DNA of 64,000 nucleotides from Amborella trichopoda (lineage: Eukaryota; Streptophyta; Magnoliopsida; Amborellales; Amborellaceae). Positions 46,040 through 56,351 of this stretch are shown in pieces. The stretch covers positions 4,963,814 through 5,027,813 of the forward strand of contig NW_006500065.1 of assembly GCF_000471905.2 (NCBI RefSeq), written 5' to 3'. The notes beneath the pieces were generated by a model. It did not search any database, had not been told where the DNA came from, and was given only the letters and a program-made list of their open reading frames with translations. The position numbers and the translations under genes were made by a program. Positions within the stretch are counted from its first letter, which is position 1. Every line of letters starts with the position of its first letter.

Positions 46040-46700
46040 AAATTTTATTAGAGATCAAATCACTTCCACTTGATAAATCCTTGAGGAGAAACCTTCGCAT
46101 GGTTGATAAGAGGTTTGAATGAGGAACCTACCCTCCAAATTTCACAAGAAAAACCTTTGTCGATTGGGATAAATCTCAATTTATTGTTTGGAAGTTACTA
46201 TGCCTGATGAATGAGTTCCTAGCAGTTGATGGGTATAAGCCTTCAGCCACCTCTGAGCATGGAAGAAGGGTTAAATCATCTCTAAATGATCTAAAATTTT
46301 GGAACAAGGCTTGTCATGCATTAGAATGAACTTCCAGTAAATCTCACATCGATATGAGGTATTTGGATAAGGCGGGGTGTCAAGTTATCATCTGGGGAAT
46401 GGTGGATTTGGAGGTGCATCAAGCGGCATCCAAACTTCATGAAATTTGGGTAACATACTTATAACACCTTAAAAGGAGTCCTACCAAGTCTCAACCCACT
46501 CCAAAATTATTTAGCAGGGCTTCACACTCACTGATTATGGGGATCCCTTGGCACATGGTTCTTTATGGCAAGGAATTAGATCTCGTCCAAATGCCTTCAA
46601 ATTTATGCTTGGTATGGTTCTTTTGGCTAGTGGACTTATAATATATGATTGAGGTATCCAAGATTTGAACTCATGTTGAGGTCATTTGATATGATCTGGA
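46040..46700 (+). pseudogene. Decayed coding-like sequence, unassigned
   Basis: One plus-strand frame reads like protein over long runs (TFVDWDKSQFIVWKLLCLMN, then YKPSATSEHGRRVKSSLNDL and IIWGMVDLEVHQAASKLHEI), unlike the surrounding AT-rich DNA. No family was recognised. Its position 1.2 kb upstream of the plant-mobile-domain pseudogene may mean both come from one insertion, but that is inference. Confidence 0.3.
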
Positions 46701-46847
46701 AGTGAACAAGTATTAAGGCATATCTGATGAATGACCCTCAAGTCTTCATACTATAGCAAATCCTTGATGCCAAGATTGGGTACTCTTAGAAATGAATTTG
46801 GGCCTTATGATGCTCCAAAAGTCAGCAAACAAATCCTTCCCAAATGC

Positions 46848-47610
46848 ACACATGTGCCACATCAAGGCGTGTGGCACATGGTAATTTTGGCTGATCTTAG
46901 CCTTCACCTAACTAGAGCTTGGCTGCTGATGCCTTATGACAGCTGCATTTATTATGAGATAGCCTTCTATTCTCCCAAGCCCATCAAGAATCTTAAAAAA
47001 CATGCATAAATTCTATGACCCAAATGCTACATATATGCCATATAAATGCGTGTGGCACTGGGTAATTTTGGGGGATCTTTAGGGGGGAGAATTGACCCGA
47101 TCAGGATCAGGATCTGAAACTCGGATTTCAAACCCTGACCCAAAATTTGGATCTGACATCCGGATACGGACCCAAAAGTCAAGTCCAAATTGAAATTCGA
47201 ATCGGAGCTGGATGCAGGTGGATCGGATCCAGATCAGATTCAACCTGATTTTTTTAAAATAGTAAATTTTTATTTTATATATATACTTTTTATAACTAAT
47301 ATATATAGTAATCCAGATCTGGATCCGATGTATACTATTGAAATCTGAATTTGGATTTGAATATCCAAGATTTGGTTTGGACCTAAATCCGATGTATACT
47401 ATTCAGATCCGGATCCGCAACTCGTCGGATCCAACCCCAATCCGACCCGTTCTCACCCGTAGTGATCTTAGCCTTCACCAAACTAGAGCTTGGTCATCAA
47501 TGCCTTATGACAGCTGCATTTATTAAGAGAGAACCTTGTATTCTCCCAAGCCCATCAAGGCGCTCAAATAACAGATAGCAGCCATAAATTTTATGACATA
47601 CCATTAATAA
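46848..47610 (+). repeat. Segmental tandem duplication of about 180 bp, interrupted by a MITE
   Basis: 46848-47020 and 47027-47079 plus 47470-47610 are two copies of one segment. Shared landmarks are GTGTGGCAC.GGTAATTTTGG, GATCTTAGCCTTCACC.AAC and CTCCCAAGCCCATCAAG. The second copy is split by the hAT-type MITE at 47080-47461. Confidence 0.75.
47080..47461. mobile_element. hAT-type MITE, 382 bp
   Basis: The termini TAGGGGGGAGAA and TTCTCACCCGTA are imperfect inverted repeats of the plant hAT MITE kind (TAGGG.TG.GAACGGGTCGG). They are flanked by an 8 bp near-perfect duplication: GGGATCTT at 47072-47079 and GTGATCTT at 47462-47469. The body is full of GGATCCGGAT-like repeats typical of this group. 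The empty site can be read directly from the undivided copy of the duplication at 46893. Confidence 0.85.
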
Positions 47611-47929
47611 ATCTCGCAACTTTAAATGGAGACTTCATCACTCCTCATATGCCCCCCAAGGTTCATCAAAACCTCAACCATAATTCTACGTGTTGTTAGA
47701 TAAGAATTATTGCCAGGGTTAAAGGTGACAACGATCATGCTTCTTGGTCAGCAGATGGCTGAAAGATTCAACAAATGGACGTGAGGACACAGTTTTCTTG
47801 TTCACACATTAACCTCTCACGCCTGCATCCTTACATCGGCTTGATGGTCCTCCAAGTAGCAAATTATCCGAGCCATTTAGCATCAATTTGTAGTTAAACC
47901 AAAGGGGCTCAGAAAATTAACAGGAGTGT
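47611..47929. other. Unassigned interval upstream of the PMD pseudogene
   Basis: No motif strong enough to name; it may belong to the decayed gene that follows. Confidence 0.4.
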
Positions 47930-49060
47930 CTATGGTGAGAACAAGGGGAAGTTGTATCTCTTTATTCCACCCGCAAAAAAACTCCTGCTAACCAAATTTT
48001 CCATATTTGTTAAAAGTTCATTACTTCAAATATCAAACGGGACAAAGATGGTTTTCGATATGAAAGAGAAAGCCATTATATAAGGGGCTACTTCTCTTGG
48101 AGTCAAGAGGTTTGCCATTGGTTTGAGCCGATTTGTCCAAAGCGGGACTATTGAGCACCTACTAGTGTTCCTCTTGCCTATAGGGCAGATGTGCCAATGT
48201 CATTCAAGCCTATTGTGAAACATGGAATCCAGAGATTAGCACAAACATACTTGATCACAGAGAGGTTGGCATATCTCGCCTAAATATGCATTACGTAGGC
48301 AGACTTCCTCTACTTGGGGGTCGCTATGAGTTCACTCCTCCGAATTCTATGATTTATGGCAATGAGCGCATCAGGTGCTCTTTCTTCTCTGGGACTAAAC
48401 CAGTTGTTTACAAAGTACCAAAAACTTCCGCCAATGGCCCCACAACAGGAAGATCACCTTTCAAATGTGGGTCGCCCACTGTTTTGGAGATATGATAGCC
48501 TCCAATGAACTTGGGAATTCGGAATATTATTCTAAAGATGACATCATACCTTTGAGAGGCACCATGCAAGTATGGCCTCAGCAGTTGGACAACACTTTTA
48601 TGAGCATCTCTCTTTACCAAACCCTTCCCTATAGGAACTTAACAGGACAGGGTTTTCAAAGATGAATTGGGGGCTCAACTAGGTGGAGCTCCAATGCATT
48701 CATCAGAAATAATGTATTTCTTGAGCGTCGAGGGGGCCATACTTTCTCGTTCCAAATTTCAAAAGAGTGGGGAGGACTGCCTCCCATTACAACCATTGGT
48801 AACAAGACCAACCACCAGTTCTTTAATGAGCCATTAGACAAACTATTGAGTGGCTTCCTGCAAAAGAAGATAACCATTTGATGAGCACAACACTTCCCCC
48901 TCATCTCCAAAGGGTCGCATTGCTTATGCTGATCAATTGAGGACAAGGAATTGGACCGAGGGTATGCAATGCTTTCCAATTGATTGGAGAAGCTACTTCT
49001 CTATGAGCTGGGTGCCAAAGAGCCCCGTCCGGACCCTCCTCTACAGGACTTAACTGTGCT
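47930..49060 (+). pseudogene. Plant mobile domain (PMD, aminotransferase-like) pseudogene
   Basis: Pieces in more than one frame follow the order of the plant mobile domain. They are DGFRYERESHYIRGYFSWSQ (about 48045-48110), YRADVPMSFK, then EVGISRLNMHYVGRLPLLGG and YEFTPPNSMIYGNERI (about 48255-48390), and the lower-complexity half MWVAHCFGDMIASNELGNSE and LRGTMQVWPQQLDNTF (about 48465-48600). In intact family members the block reads like GE.SISLWDL..GGLP..G.. and precedes a cysteine- and tryptophan-rich half. PMD genes occur in plants both as host genes (MAIN/MAIL family) and inside transposons. Frame changes and internal stops show this copy is non-functional. The family call rests on motif memory, not on an alignment. 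Confidence 0.55.
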
Positions 49061-52000
49061 AGTTGAGCCTAAGTATCAGTGAAGAAGGGTCAGCGCATCT
49101 AAAAAGGAGTCCTCATTCCATATTCAAACGGAAGTTGGCCAATCTCAGCACCTAAGACCACTGCCAATAAGCTTGAGCAAGGGGAAATGGTTGCTTCCCC
49201 TTCCTGAAAGGAATCTACTTCAAGCACAGCTCCGGCAGTGGCAATGTGACAAAGCAAAAAACATGTCATTTCTTCACTGTCTTCTGGTGTGAATCATGAC
49301 CAAGGCACAACTGCCCAACCCTCCTCAAAGAAAAAGATCATTGCTAAGAAAAAGAAATCAAAGGCAGTTGTCTTAGATTCTTAATCTGAATATTCATTGG
49401 AATGTACAATCTCAAGCCCTCTTCTAACTTATGAAGAAGGGTATTGTAAGGAGACCCGATGGCGGCTACAAAAGAGACTTTGAAAAGACTGTGGAGGTGG
49501 AGACCCAACATGATGAGGAAGATGATGATGGCTGCATTGATGTATCAAATTTTCCATGACAAAAGTTTCTTAAGGGCACTTCGCAACTTCGATGAGATGG
49601 GTTTCTATGGAAAAAGTATCAGTGAAATGGTTAAATTACCTTCAAAAATCAATGATGGTGTTAATTAATAATTCTACTGACAAGGTACTTTCTTAAAATT
49701 CTTTTATTCAGGTACCTCCTCAAGATTTGGTTCGAAAATTCCTAATGTGCCCTTGTTTCAAAATTGCACCGTGAACAAGTGAGGACAACGTGTTGATTTG
49801 ACCCACTTAAGTTACTTGAGCCAAATACACTAAATAGCTCTGCTTGATCCAAGTTCCAAACCACAAAATGTTTTCTCATTCTGAAATTTTATTTCGAGTT
49901 TGGAACCTAAAACAATTGAGAGGTATTTTGGTAATCTGATTTCATATAAGTCACATGAGCCAAAAGACTTATATGCCCCTTCCAGTTTTGGATTCCAAAC
50001 CAGAACAAGAGTTTTTTAACACAAAAAACAATTCTACTTTTTAACCCACAGAAGCAGGGGTATTTAATCCATTTAACTCAACTAACTTCAATAGGAAAAT
50101 ATCGTCACTCATTCAAGGCCACTCAGGTGTTTTCCAATAAAATTCATGAGAATGTATCTAACTAAAAGATTTTTAAAAGCAACCACTTTATTAGTAAAAT
50201 TATTTACTTAAACCTCCTCAAGCATTTTTTTGAGAATGGATTTTAAAGACATTTTTCTTTTTCTTTTTTTTTTACACTAGCCCCTTTTTCCTGTGACCAT
50301 ACATGGGATCATCAAGGGTTCTTATTCCAAAATCAAATTTTCCATATGACAAAATATAGCAAGTTCACAACATTTTCATAAAATGTGACTATCCATCTCA
50401 TGATCGTTTCAGGATTTCAAAGTATTTTCTTTTTCTTCTTTTTTTAATCGTTCACAAGAATAAGACATGCTACCTCTTTAACCGTCGGAATAGAGAGCCG
50501 GACATTATGTTTAGCATCTGCCCCCTAACCACCTCTGTCCCACCTCTATTCCCCAAGAACAAGAGATGCTTCAAAAAAATTCAGGTGATACTGGGCCCTC
50601 ATTTCCAAGCTATTAGTTTCGGCATGAGATCTATGTACACCTTTCAGCATGGGCTCTAGGCAGGGATGACTACGATAGGACGTACCACAACCTGACATCG
50701 AGAATTCCATTTCACCGATGTGTTAAATTAACATTTAACAAGAAACTACGATCAAAACTAAGACGAAGAAAGAGCCCCATACATGTCTCAAGTTTCTAAC
50801 CAGGCAAAGCAATCAAAGGCCCACTAAGTTTGGTGTTACGCACCCACACATAACACAGTGGGTTTGCACCTCACAGAATCATTCGTTTTTTAGTCATTTT
50901 ACGAAAGACCGTCGATGGTGTTGGTTGTGAATTTAATGACTGGTCGCTTGTGTATAGGGTGGTTTTGGCTGTCTACAAAGAAAATAAGACTAAGACCAAA
51001 CGAACAACACTAGGTCAACTTCTTTGGTCATTTTGGAACAAACGTCCTAGGGTTCTACCCCCTTTAACCTACATCACCCAAACTGTTCCAATACTGCACT
51101 TTATATGTTCAAGAAAGAGCAATTACCAGTGCCTAAATCATCATATAAAAAACCATTCACTCAATATATGAATGTTAAAGAAATTGCAATTCAAGTCACG
51201 TAGGACAACATTACATTCCAAAAGGACCAAACACACCCATATACACCAGTGGAAGATAATTACCACCTTCTCCCTATCAGAAGTTAAATGCAAGGTCATG
51301 TAGCATCAGCATTGACATTAACATAAATGCATGCGCATACAGGGACATGGGTGTAACCTTGCAGAAACATGAACATGAATTTTAGTGAATAAAAAACCTA
51401 AACTCAAGCATCCTCTCCATACATATCCTTGAATGAGTGAGCAATATATCCTCTGCAGGAACCGAATTAGAGTATCTCACTCAACCTGGCAAGTGAACCT
51501 GCCACGAATTCAAACTCTAGGCCATTGAGGGCTTACAACCTGCAAGAGACAGTGTTCATTTGGTAGTCAACATTAACATCTGAAGAACTTTTCCAAGTTC
51601 TGCATATTCTCAGATAATCATATGAAAAGAGGCAACTGCAAACAAATTAGAAAATAAAGTTAATCTGAAATAATAGAGAATGATTCTACGGCCCAACATG
51701 CTTTTATCACATTCCTTGAATAACTTTTTCTGTAAGTTTCTCTTTCATTTTCTTGTAATTTAGTTTAGTTTCTCTTTCATTTTCTTGTAATTTACTGAAC
51801 TAAACCATTCAGTATTTCAAGAATATTCATTCAATTATAATCTTCTCATACCAACGACAGTAATTTGAAAAGAAATGTTTTTCCCAAATTTGCAAATATG
51901 AGAATATTGATCTTGGAAGGCAGTGAATGGAGCTGAACTCAAACTGATGAACTTCCATAAAATAACATTTACATAATGGAGCACTATCTAACGATCATGA

Positions 52001-52394
52001 AGAAACTATTGTAAGGGGTGACGTATCAGCCTTCTTATCTAAAAAACACAAAACATAATTGAATTAGTGACAATTTACGTTCCTGAGAAGGGTTCACGTT
52101 TGAAAAGGATACTAAAACGAGGAATTAAGACCATAAAAAGGGAGAGATGAATCAAATGGATATATGATCAGAATTGAATGCTCTGAGAAAGGAAACAGAT
52201 CTCAACTTTGAAGGAGTGCCTCAACAAACCATAAATAACAGCGTTATCTAGTCATGGCTGAGTTTTCACCAATGGACAGAACATAGAAAGGTTAAAACAA
52301 ATATTTGGATGCAATTGCAGGCTCCCAGAGACTAATACAAATATAAATATGGATCTCATCAATTGGCCACCTAATGATTACCATTATGCCAAAT
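49061..52394. other. Intron- or intergene-like stretch
   Basis: No gene recognised. An open frame at 49459-49668 (MAATKETLKRLWRWRPNMMR) has no family signature and no support beyond length. A 32 bp-period tandem duplication (AGTTTCTCTTTCATTTTCTT) lies at 51735-51797. Base composition and lack of repeats differ from the transposon-rich left half, which would suit introns of the gene whose exon is at 53487-53592. Confidence 0.4.
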
Positions 52395-52941
52395 NNNNNN
52401 NNNNNNNNNNNNNNNNNNNNNNNNNNNNNNNNNNNNNNNNNNNNNNNNNNNNNNNNNNNNNNNNNNNNNNNNNNNNNNNNNNNNNNNNNNNNNNNNNNNN
52501 NNNNNNNNNNNNNNNNNNNNNNNNNNNNNNNNNNNNNNNNNNNNNNNNNNNNNNNNNNNNNNNNNNNNNNNNNNNNNNNNNNNNNNNNNNNNNNNNNNNN
52601 NNNNNNNNNNNNNNNNNNNNNNNNNNNNNNNNNNNNNNNNNNNNNNNNNNNNNNNNNNNNNNNNNNNNNNNNNNNNNNNNNNNNNNNNNNNNNNNNNNNN
52701 NNNNNNNNNNNNNNNNNNNNNNNNNNNNNNNNNNNNNNNNNNNNNNNNNNNNNNNNNNNNNNNNNNNNNNNNNNNNNNNNNNNNNNNNNNNNNNNNNNNN
52801 NNNNNNNNNNNNNNNNNNNNNNNNNNNNNNNNNNNNNNNNNNNNNNNNNNNNNNNNNNNNNNNNNNNNNNNNNNNNNNNNNNNNNNNNNNNNNNNNNNNN
52901 NNNNNNNNNNNNNNNNNNNNNNNNNNNNNNNNNNNNNNNNN
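52395..52941. other. Assembly gap (547 N)
   Basis: Run of N. Reading frames extending through it on either strand are artefacts. Confidence 0.98.
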
Positions 52942-52944
52942 GCC

Positions 52945-53226
52945 CTATACTTGCGTATTTTTCTTCTCTTGGGCAAACTGAGTAGAACCATGTGGCACCT
53001 TAATCCTCTCATTTTTCATTCGGAGACAACGATAACTACCACTAGTGATGTGTTCCATTTTACATCTGCCTTTCAAACTTCGAAAATGAATCAAGAGTTC
53101 CCTATTATCCGTAACATACTCGATTCTTGATTTTGTCTTTAAGGAATAAATTGCATAAGATTCTTTGGAATAGTTTAACCCACCTCTTTTTCCAGGAGTC
53201 AACCCACCTAATTTGGCATATACCAT
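52945..53226 (-). CDS. Hypothetical small open frame, basic
   Basis: An open frame on the minus strand that begins MVYAKLGGLTPGKRGGLNYS and ends in a stop 4 bp from the assembly gap. The product would be 93 residues, rich in lysine and arginine, with no membrane segment, signal or family motif that I recognise. It lies just downstream, in the minus-strand direction, of the candidate exon at 53487-53592 and could be part of the same gene or chance. I cannot tell whether splice sites bound it. Confidence 0.25.
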   Translation of the reverse strand: MVYAKLGGLTPGKRGGLNYSKESYAIYSLKTKSRIEYVTDNRELLIHFRSLKGRCKMEHITSGSYRCLRMKNERIKVPHGSTQFAQEKKNTQV

Positions 53227-53317
53227 TATTGCTGGATGACTTATTTTATATTTTCAAACTTCGTGACCAGAAGATATATTTCTCTCACCTCCTCACCACT
53301 ATCAAAGATGGCACATG

Positions 53318-53380
53318 CATTGATGCCATGGACACCTTTTGTGCTTGAAAGAAAGGCATGAAGTGTTTTTGCTAGAACTA
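53318..53380 (-). other. Possible second host exon region
   Basis: The minus strand here reads LVLAKTLHAFLSSTKGVHG and then INACAIFDSGEE, after which a GAG|GTGAGA donor-like site occurs. Composition is protein-like. The frame does not join simply to the upstream candidate exon, so either the acceptor lies elsewhere or this is chance. Coordinates mark the most protein-like part only. Confidence 0.3.
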
Positions 53381-53486
53381 AACCATCAGAAAAAATACCT
53401 TTTGTTGGCAAGGCAAAAATCAAGCACATAACATATAGTGTCCTCTTTTAACAAACTTGCAAAATTGGAATGAAACTGGAACAAAC

Positions 53487-53592
53487 CTCTAACGTGCTAA
53501 ACACCAATCTCATTCGACTGGCAACTACGGATGGCTCCTCAGCAGATCCCATGACAGCCATTTGCTCAAGCTGCAGAGTTTTTACTGGAAAC
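53487..53592 (-). CDS. Candidate host exon, gene unidentified
   Basis: On the minus strand a 106 bp open block encodes FPVKTLQLEQMAVMGSAEEP followed by SVVASRMRLVFSTLE. It is bounded by an acceptor AG with an upstream T-rich tract (ctcaattacAG) and by a donor (TTAGAG|GTTTGT). The composition is that of a real soluble protein rather than of a repeat, and it does not belong to any retroelement family I know. The block starts one base into a codon and ends at a codon boundary. The host gene is not recognised; neighbouring exons would lie beyond the copia B insertion on the right and toward the assembly gap on the left. Confidence 0.5.
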
Positions 53593-53595
53593 CTG

Positions 53596-54480
53596 TAATT
53601 GAGAAAGAAAAATCCACAGATTACAAAGGAATTATGTTTCTGACAAGAGCAACTTGAATATGCCTTTGGTTCATGTATAGCAGCTTATAATAATAGAATA
53701 CACAATACAAGCTACCAATTAAAAATAAAGGAATAGGAGTTACCAAAAAATCATAGAAATAGACCCCTTTTTTATGTTATTCTAATCTTGAGGAACGGAA
53801 TTGCCACTGACTATCAGGTAAGTAATGCCAAAATGTGACATGGAGTCTATCGGTTCTGAAATAATGGTCAAGACAATGCCACATGAAAGCAAATCTTTAG
53901 GGAAAAACGTATTATCAAACAATTATGTAAGTGTTTTCTACAAAAAAAACTACATGAACCCTAGATTTATTATCAAATAATTATGTATGTATTCCCTACA
54001 AAAAATAGTGTTTGCTTAGGAAGCTTTGTTAATAAGAAATTATGTATAATGTTGACTACAAGTTGACTATAACAACATATTCAATAAACATTCATTTCTT
54101 AAGTCACTTTGGAAATTTTTGATAGAGAGCATGTTCCTCACTCATTTTTAGTATATAAACAGAAATAGGGGCAAAAGAAGTAAACTAGTCTAAACCTAAA
54201 TAAGAAAGCGATAAAGAAAGCACATGATGTGACATTCTCACTATAAAGCAGAGATATAATGGCTAAGCCATTGAAAATGAAAGTACATTAGAAAAATGGA
54301 AAAAGTATGATATAATACAAAAACTACAAAAAAAAAAACTGTAATTCTAAACCTAAGATCACAAATGGGTGGGCATGGGCAGCCGTGATCCCGTGTGAAC
54401 CGAAGACCTAAGGTTGTAGGAACAAATATTGGCAAGAGATTATAACATGGCATAAATGGCTAAAACTCTTTTAAAGATGT
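53596..54480. other. Intron-like interval
   Basis: AT-rich, with a local duplication near 53915-54000 (two copies of a unit with AATTATGTA.GT.TT..CTACAAAAAA). No coding region recognised. It ends at the copia B target site. Confidence 0.45.
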
Positions 54481-54485
54481 CAGGC

Positions 54486-54702
54486 TATTACCGATATAAA
54501 ATTGTTTACAAGGGTAAAATTGTAAATTCTGTTCTTATGTAACTCCTAATGTTATGATGGGCATGTTTGAAAATTGTAATATACATTGTGAATCATTCAT
54601 ATAAAAATTATAAGAATCCAAACCAGGAACTTGTCTTAGACATCCCATTCATTCTTTCCTAGCACATGCTTCCTCCTTTTCTTCCTTCTTGAATTATTTT
54701 CA
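54486..54702 (+). repeat. Copia B 5' LTR
   Basis: 217 bp matching the two parts of the 3' LTR (61323-61435 and 62746-62839). Shared blocks are TTGTAA..TCT.TT.TTATGTA, TATACATTGTGA.TCATT and TCATTCTTTCCTA/CATG.TTCCTCCTTTTCTTCC. It also serves as the empty-site reference for the Mutator-like insertion. Confidence 0.85.
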
Positions 54703-55387
54703 TGCTGGATCGATCTAAGAGACTAAGATTGAAATGTGAGATCAAACTCTAATTTTCTTTTCCTCCTTCCCAAAATGGCCCTAAATCTTCTTCACACAAA
54801 ACTTAATTTCTTCTCAAACCCTAACTCTATTCACAAATCGTAATTGTATTTTCTTCCTTTGTTGAGTATCAAACCCGAATTTTTCTCCTCTCAAACCCTA
54901 TTTTCTTGTCAAAACTTAAACTCTCTTCTCAAACCCTAGTATGTTCTTGACCCTATACTTTCTTGATCTAATTCCCTTCTCATCTAAAACTTTAGTCTCT
55001 TTTACAAACCCCTGTCTCCCTTGTATCATCTCAATCTTTTTCGGTCTTACTTGTTCTTCGCTCAAAATAATCTGATATTTCCTCCACAATTCAAACCTTA
55101 TTAACCCAAACCAGAATCAGATCCAAAAACTTGTCATATTTTTCTTTATTTTGGCTTCGCACATCGACTGCTTTGATCTTCTAGCTCATATATCAAGTAT
55201 CTACCCAAAAAAGTTCATTTGTCAAGTTTCTTTCCCTTTTCATTCTTCCAAAAGCAAAAAAGTTCATATATCAAGTTTCTTTCCCTTTTCATTCTTCCAA
55301 AAGCCTAAAAAACTTATCTCGTTTCAACCTTAAATTTAGAACCTAACCTTCTCTTTAAACCCTAAGATTTTTTCTTCATCTCAAATA
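54703..55387 (+). other. Copia B leader, pyrimidine-rich
   Basis: Untranslated leader, C+T-rich, with several AAACCCTA/TCAAACCCT motifs (for example 54817, 54893, 54928, 55356) and a tandem duplication of about 53 bp near 55208-55305 (TCAAGTTTCTTTCCCTTTTC). Plant teloboxes (AAACCCTAA) occur in promoters and leaders of growth-related genes; here they are only sequence matches. Confidence 0.55.
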
Positions 55388-56351
55388 TGGCTTCCTGATC
55401 TACAAATATCTCTTCCTCATTCAACATGCTTCCACATACGTTCTCGATTCAATTGGATTCTAACAGTTTTATAGCCTGGAAAAGCCAAGTTGTTCCACAC
55501 TTAATGGGCTAAAATTGATGCGATATCTCCATGAAACCCTATTGAAAGGAGAATGTAGTTAAAGATGGCACAACTGGGTACAACTTGCCAATCCTAAGTA
55601 CGAGAACTGATTCGCCAGACCAGTCTTTAATCAGTTTGTTAAATTCTACTCTTTCTCATGGCATTTTGCTCAAGAGACAGGTTCTCATTCAGACAAACAA
55701 CTATGAGATCTTCCTCATGAGATTTATTTTCAATCATCTAAGGCAAGCCTGATGCACAATTCCCATCAACTCCAACAGTGCAAGAGAGACTATATCAACA
55801 AGGTGCAGGCACTTTGTAATCAATAGCTGCCATTGGCTATGAGGTTATTGATGATGATCGAGTACCCTACTTGCTTGGAGGGTTAGTTGAAGCATAACAT
55901 GTTTGTCACATCAGTCATGTCTAGACAACCTACACCTGTTTTCAATAGGCCTTGCCCTCTCTTATTGCAACATGAAGCTTTATTCAAGAAAAATAGTCAT
56001 AGGTAAATGAAGATAATCATGATGTATCAACTGCCAATTCTTAAAAAATTTAGCACTTCTAGTTAGGCCGTGGAAGAAGGAACAACTGCAGTCGTGGACT
56101 TGGTCAATTCTATCCCCTTGACCAATATTATGGAAACCAATGATATGTTGGTCATAACAATCAGCAATAAGGACACAATGCTCGAGAAATTTTACTGATG
56201 CCTAGTCAGTTTGCAAATGCCAATCAACACATTAAATGTCAGCTTTTGTGGAAAAAGGAGCACACCGCCTCCTAGTTTTCCCATAACATGATCCGGTGCT
56301 TTAAAATAATGCTACTGCCCTGACACATTCAATTGCCAATCTGAACATAAC
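55388..56351 (+). mobile_element. Copia B gag region
   Basis: The gag similarity includes LDSNSFIAWKSQVVPHLMG, ISLLNSTLSHGILL, NNYEIFLMRFIFNHLRQA and a GYEVIDDDRVPYLLGGL block, all in the order of plant copia gag proteins. A GRNNCSRGLGQFYPLDQ segment near 56070 represents the glycine-arginine linker. Fossil with many breaks. Confidence 0.7.

Noticed and set aside
52349-53012. Open frames of 200 or more codons on both strands
   Set aside because: They run through the N gap; the N codons create the apparent length.
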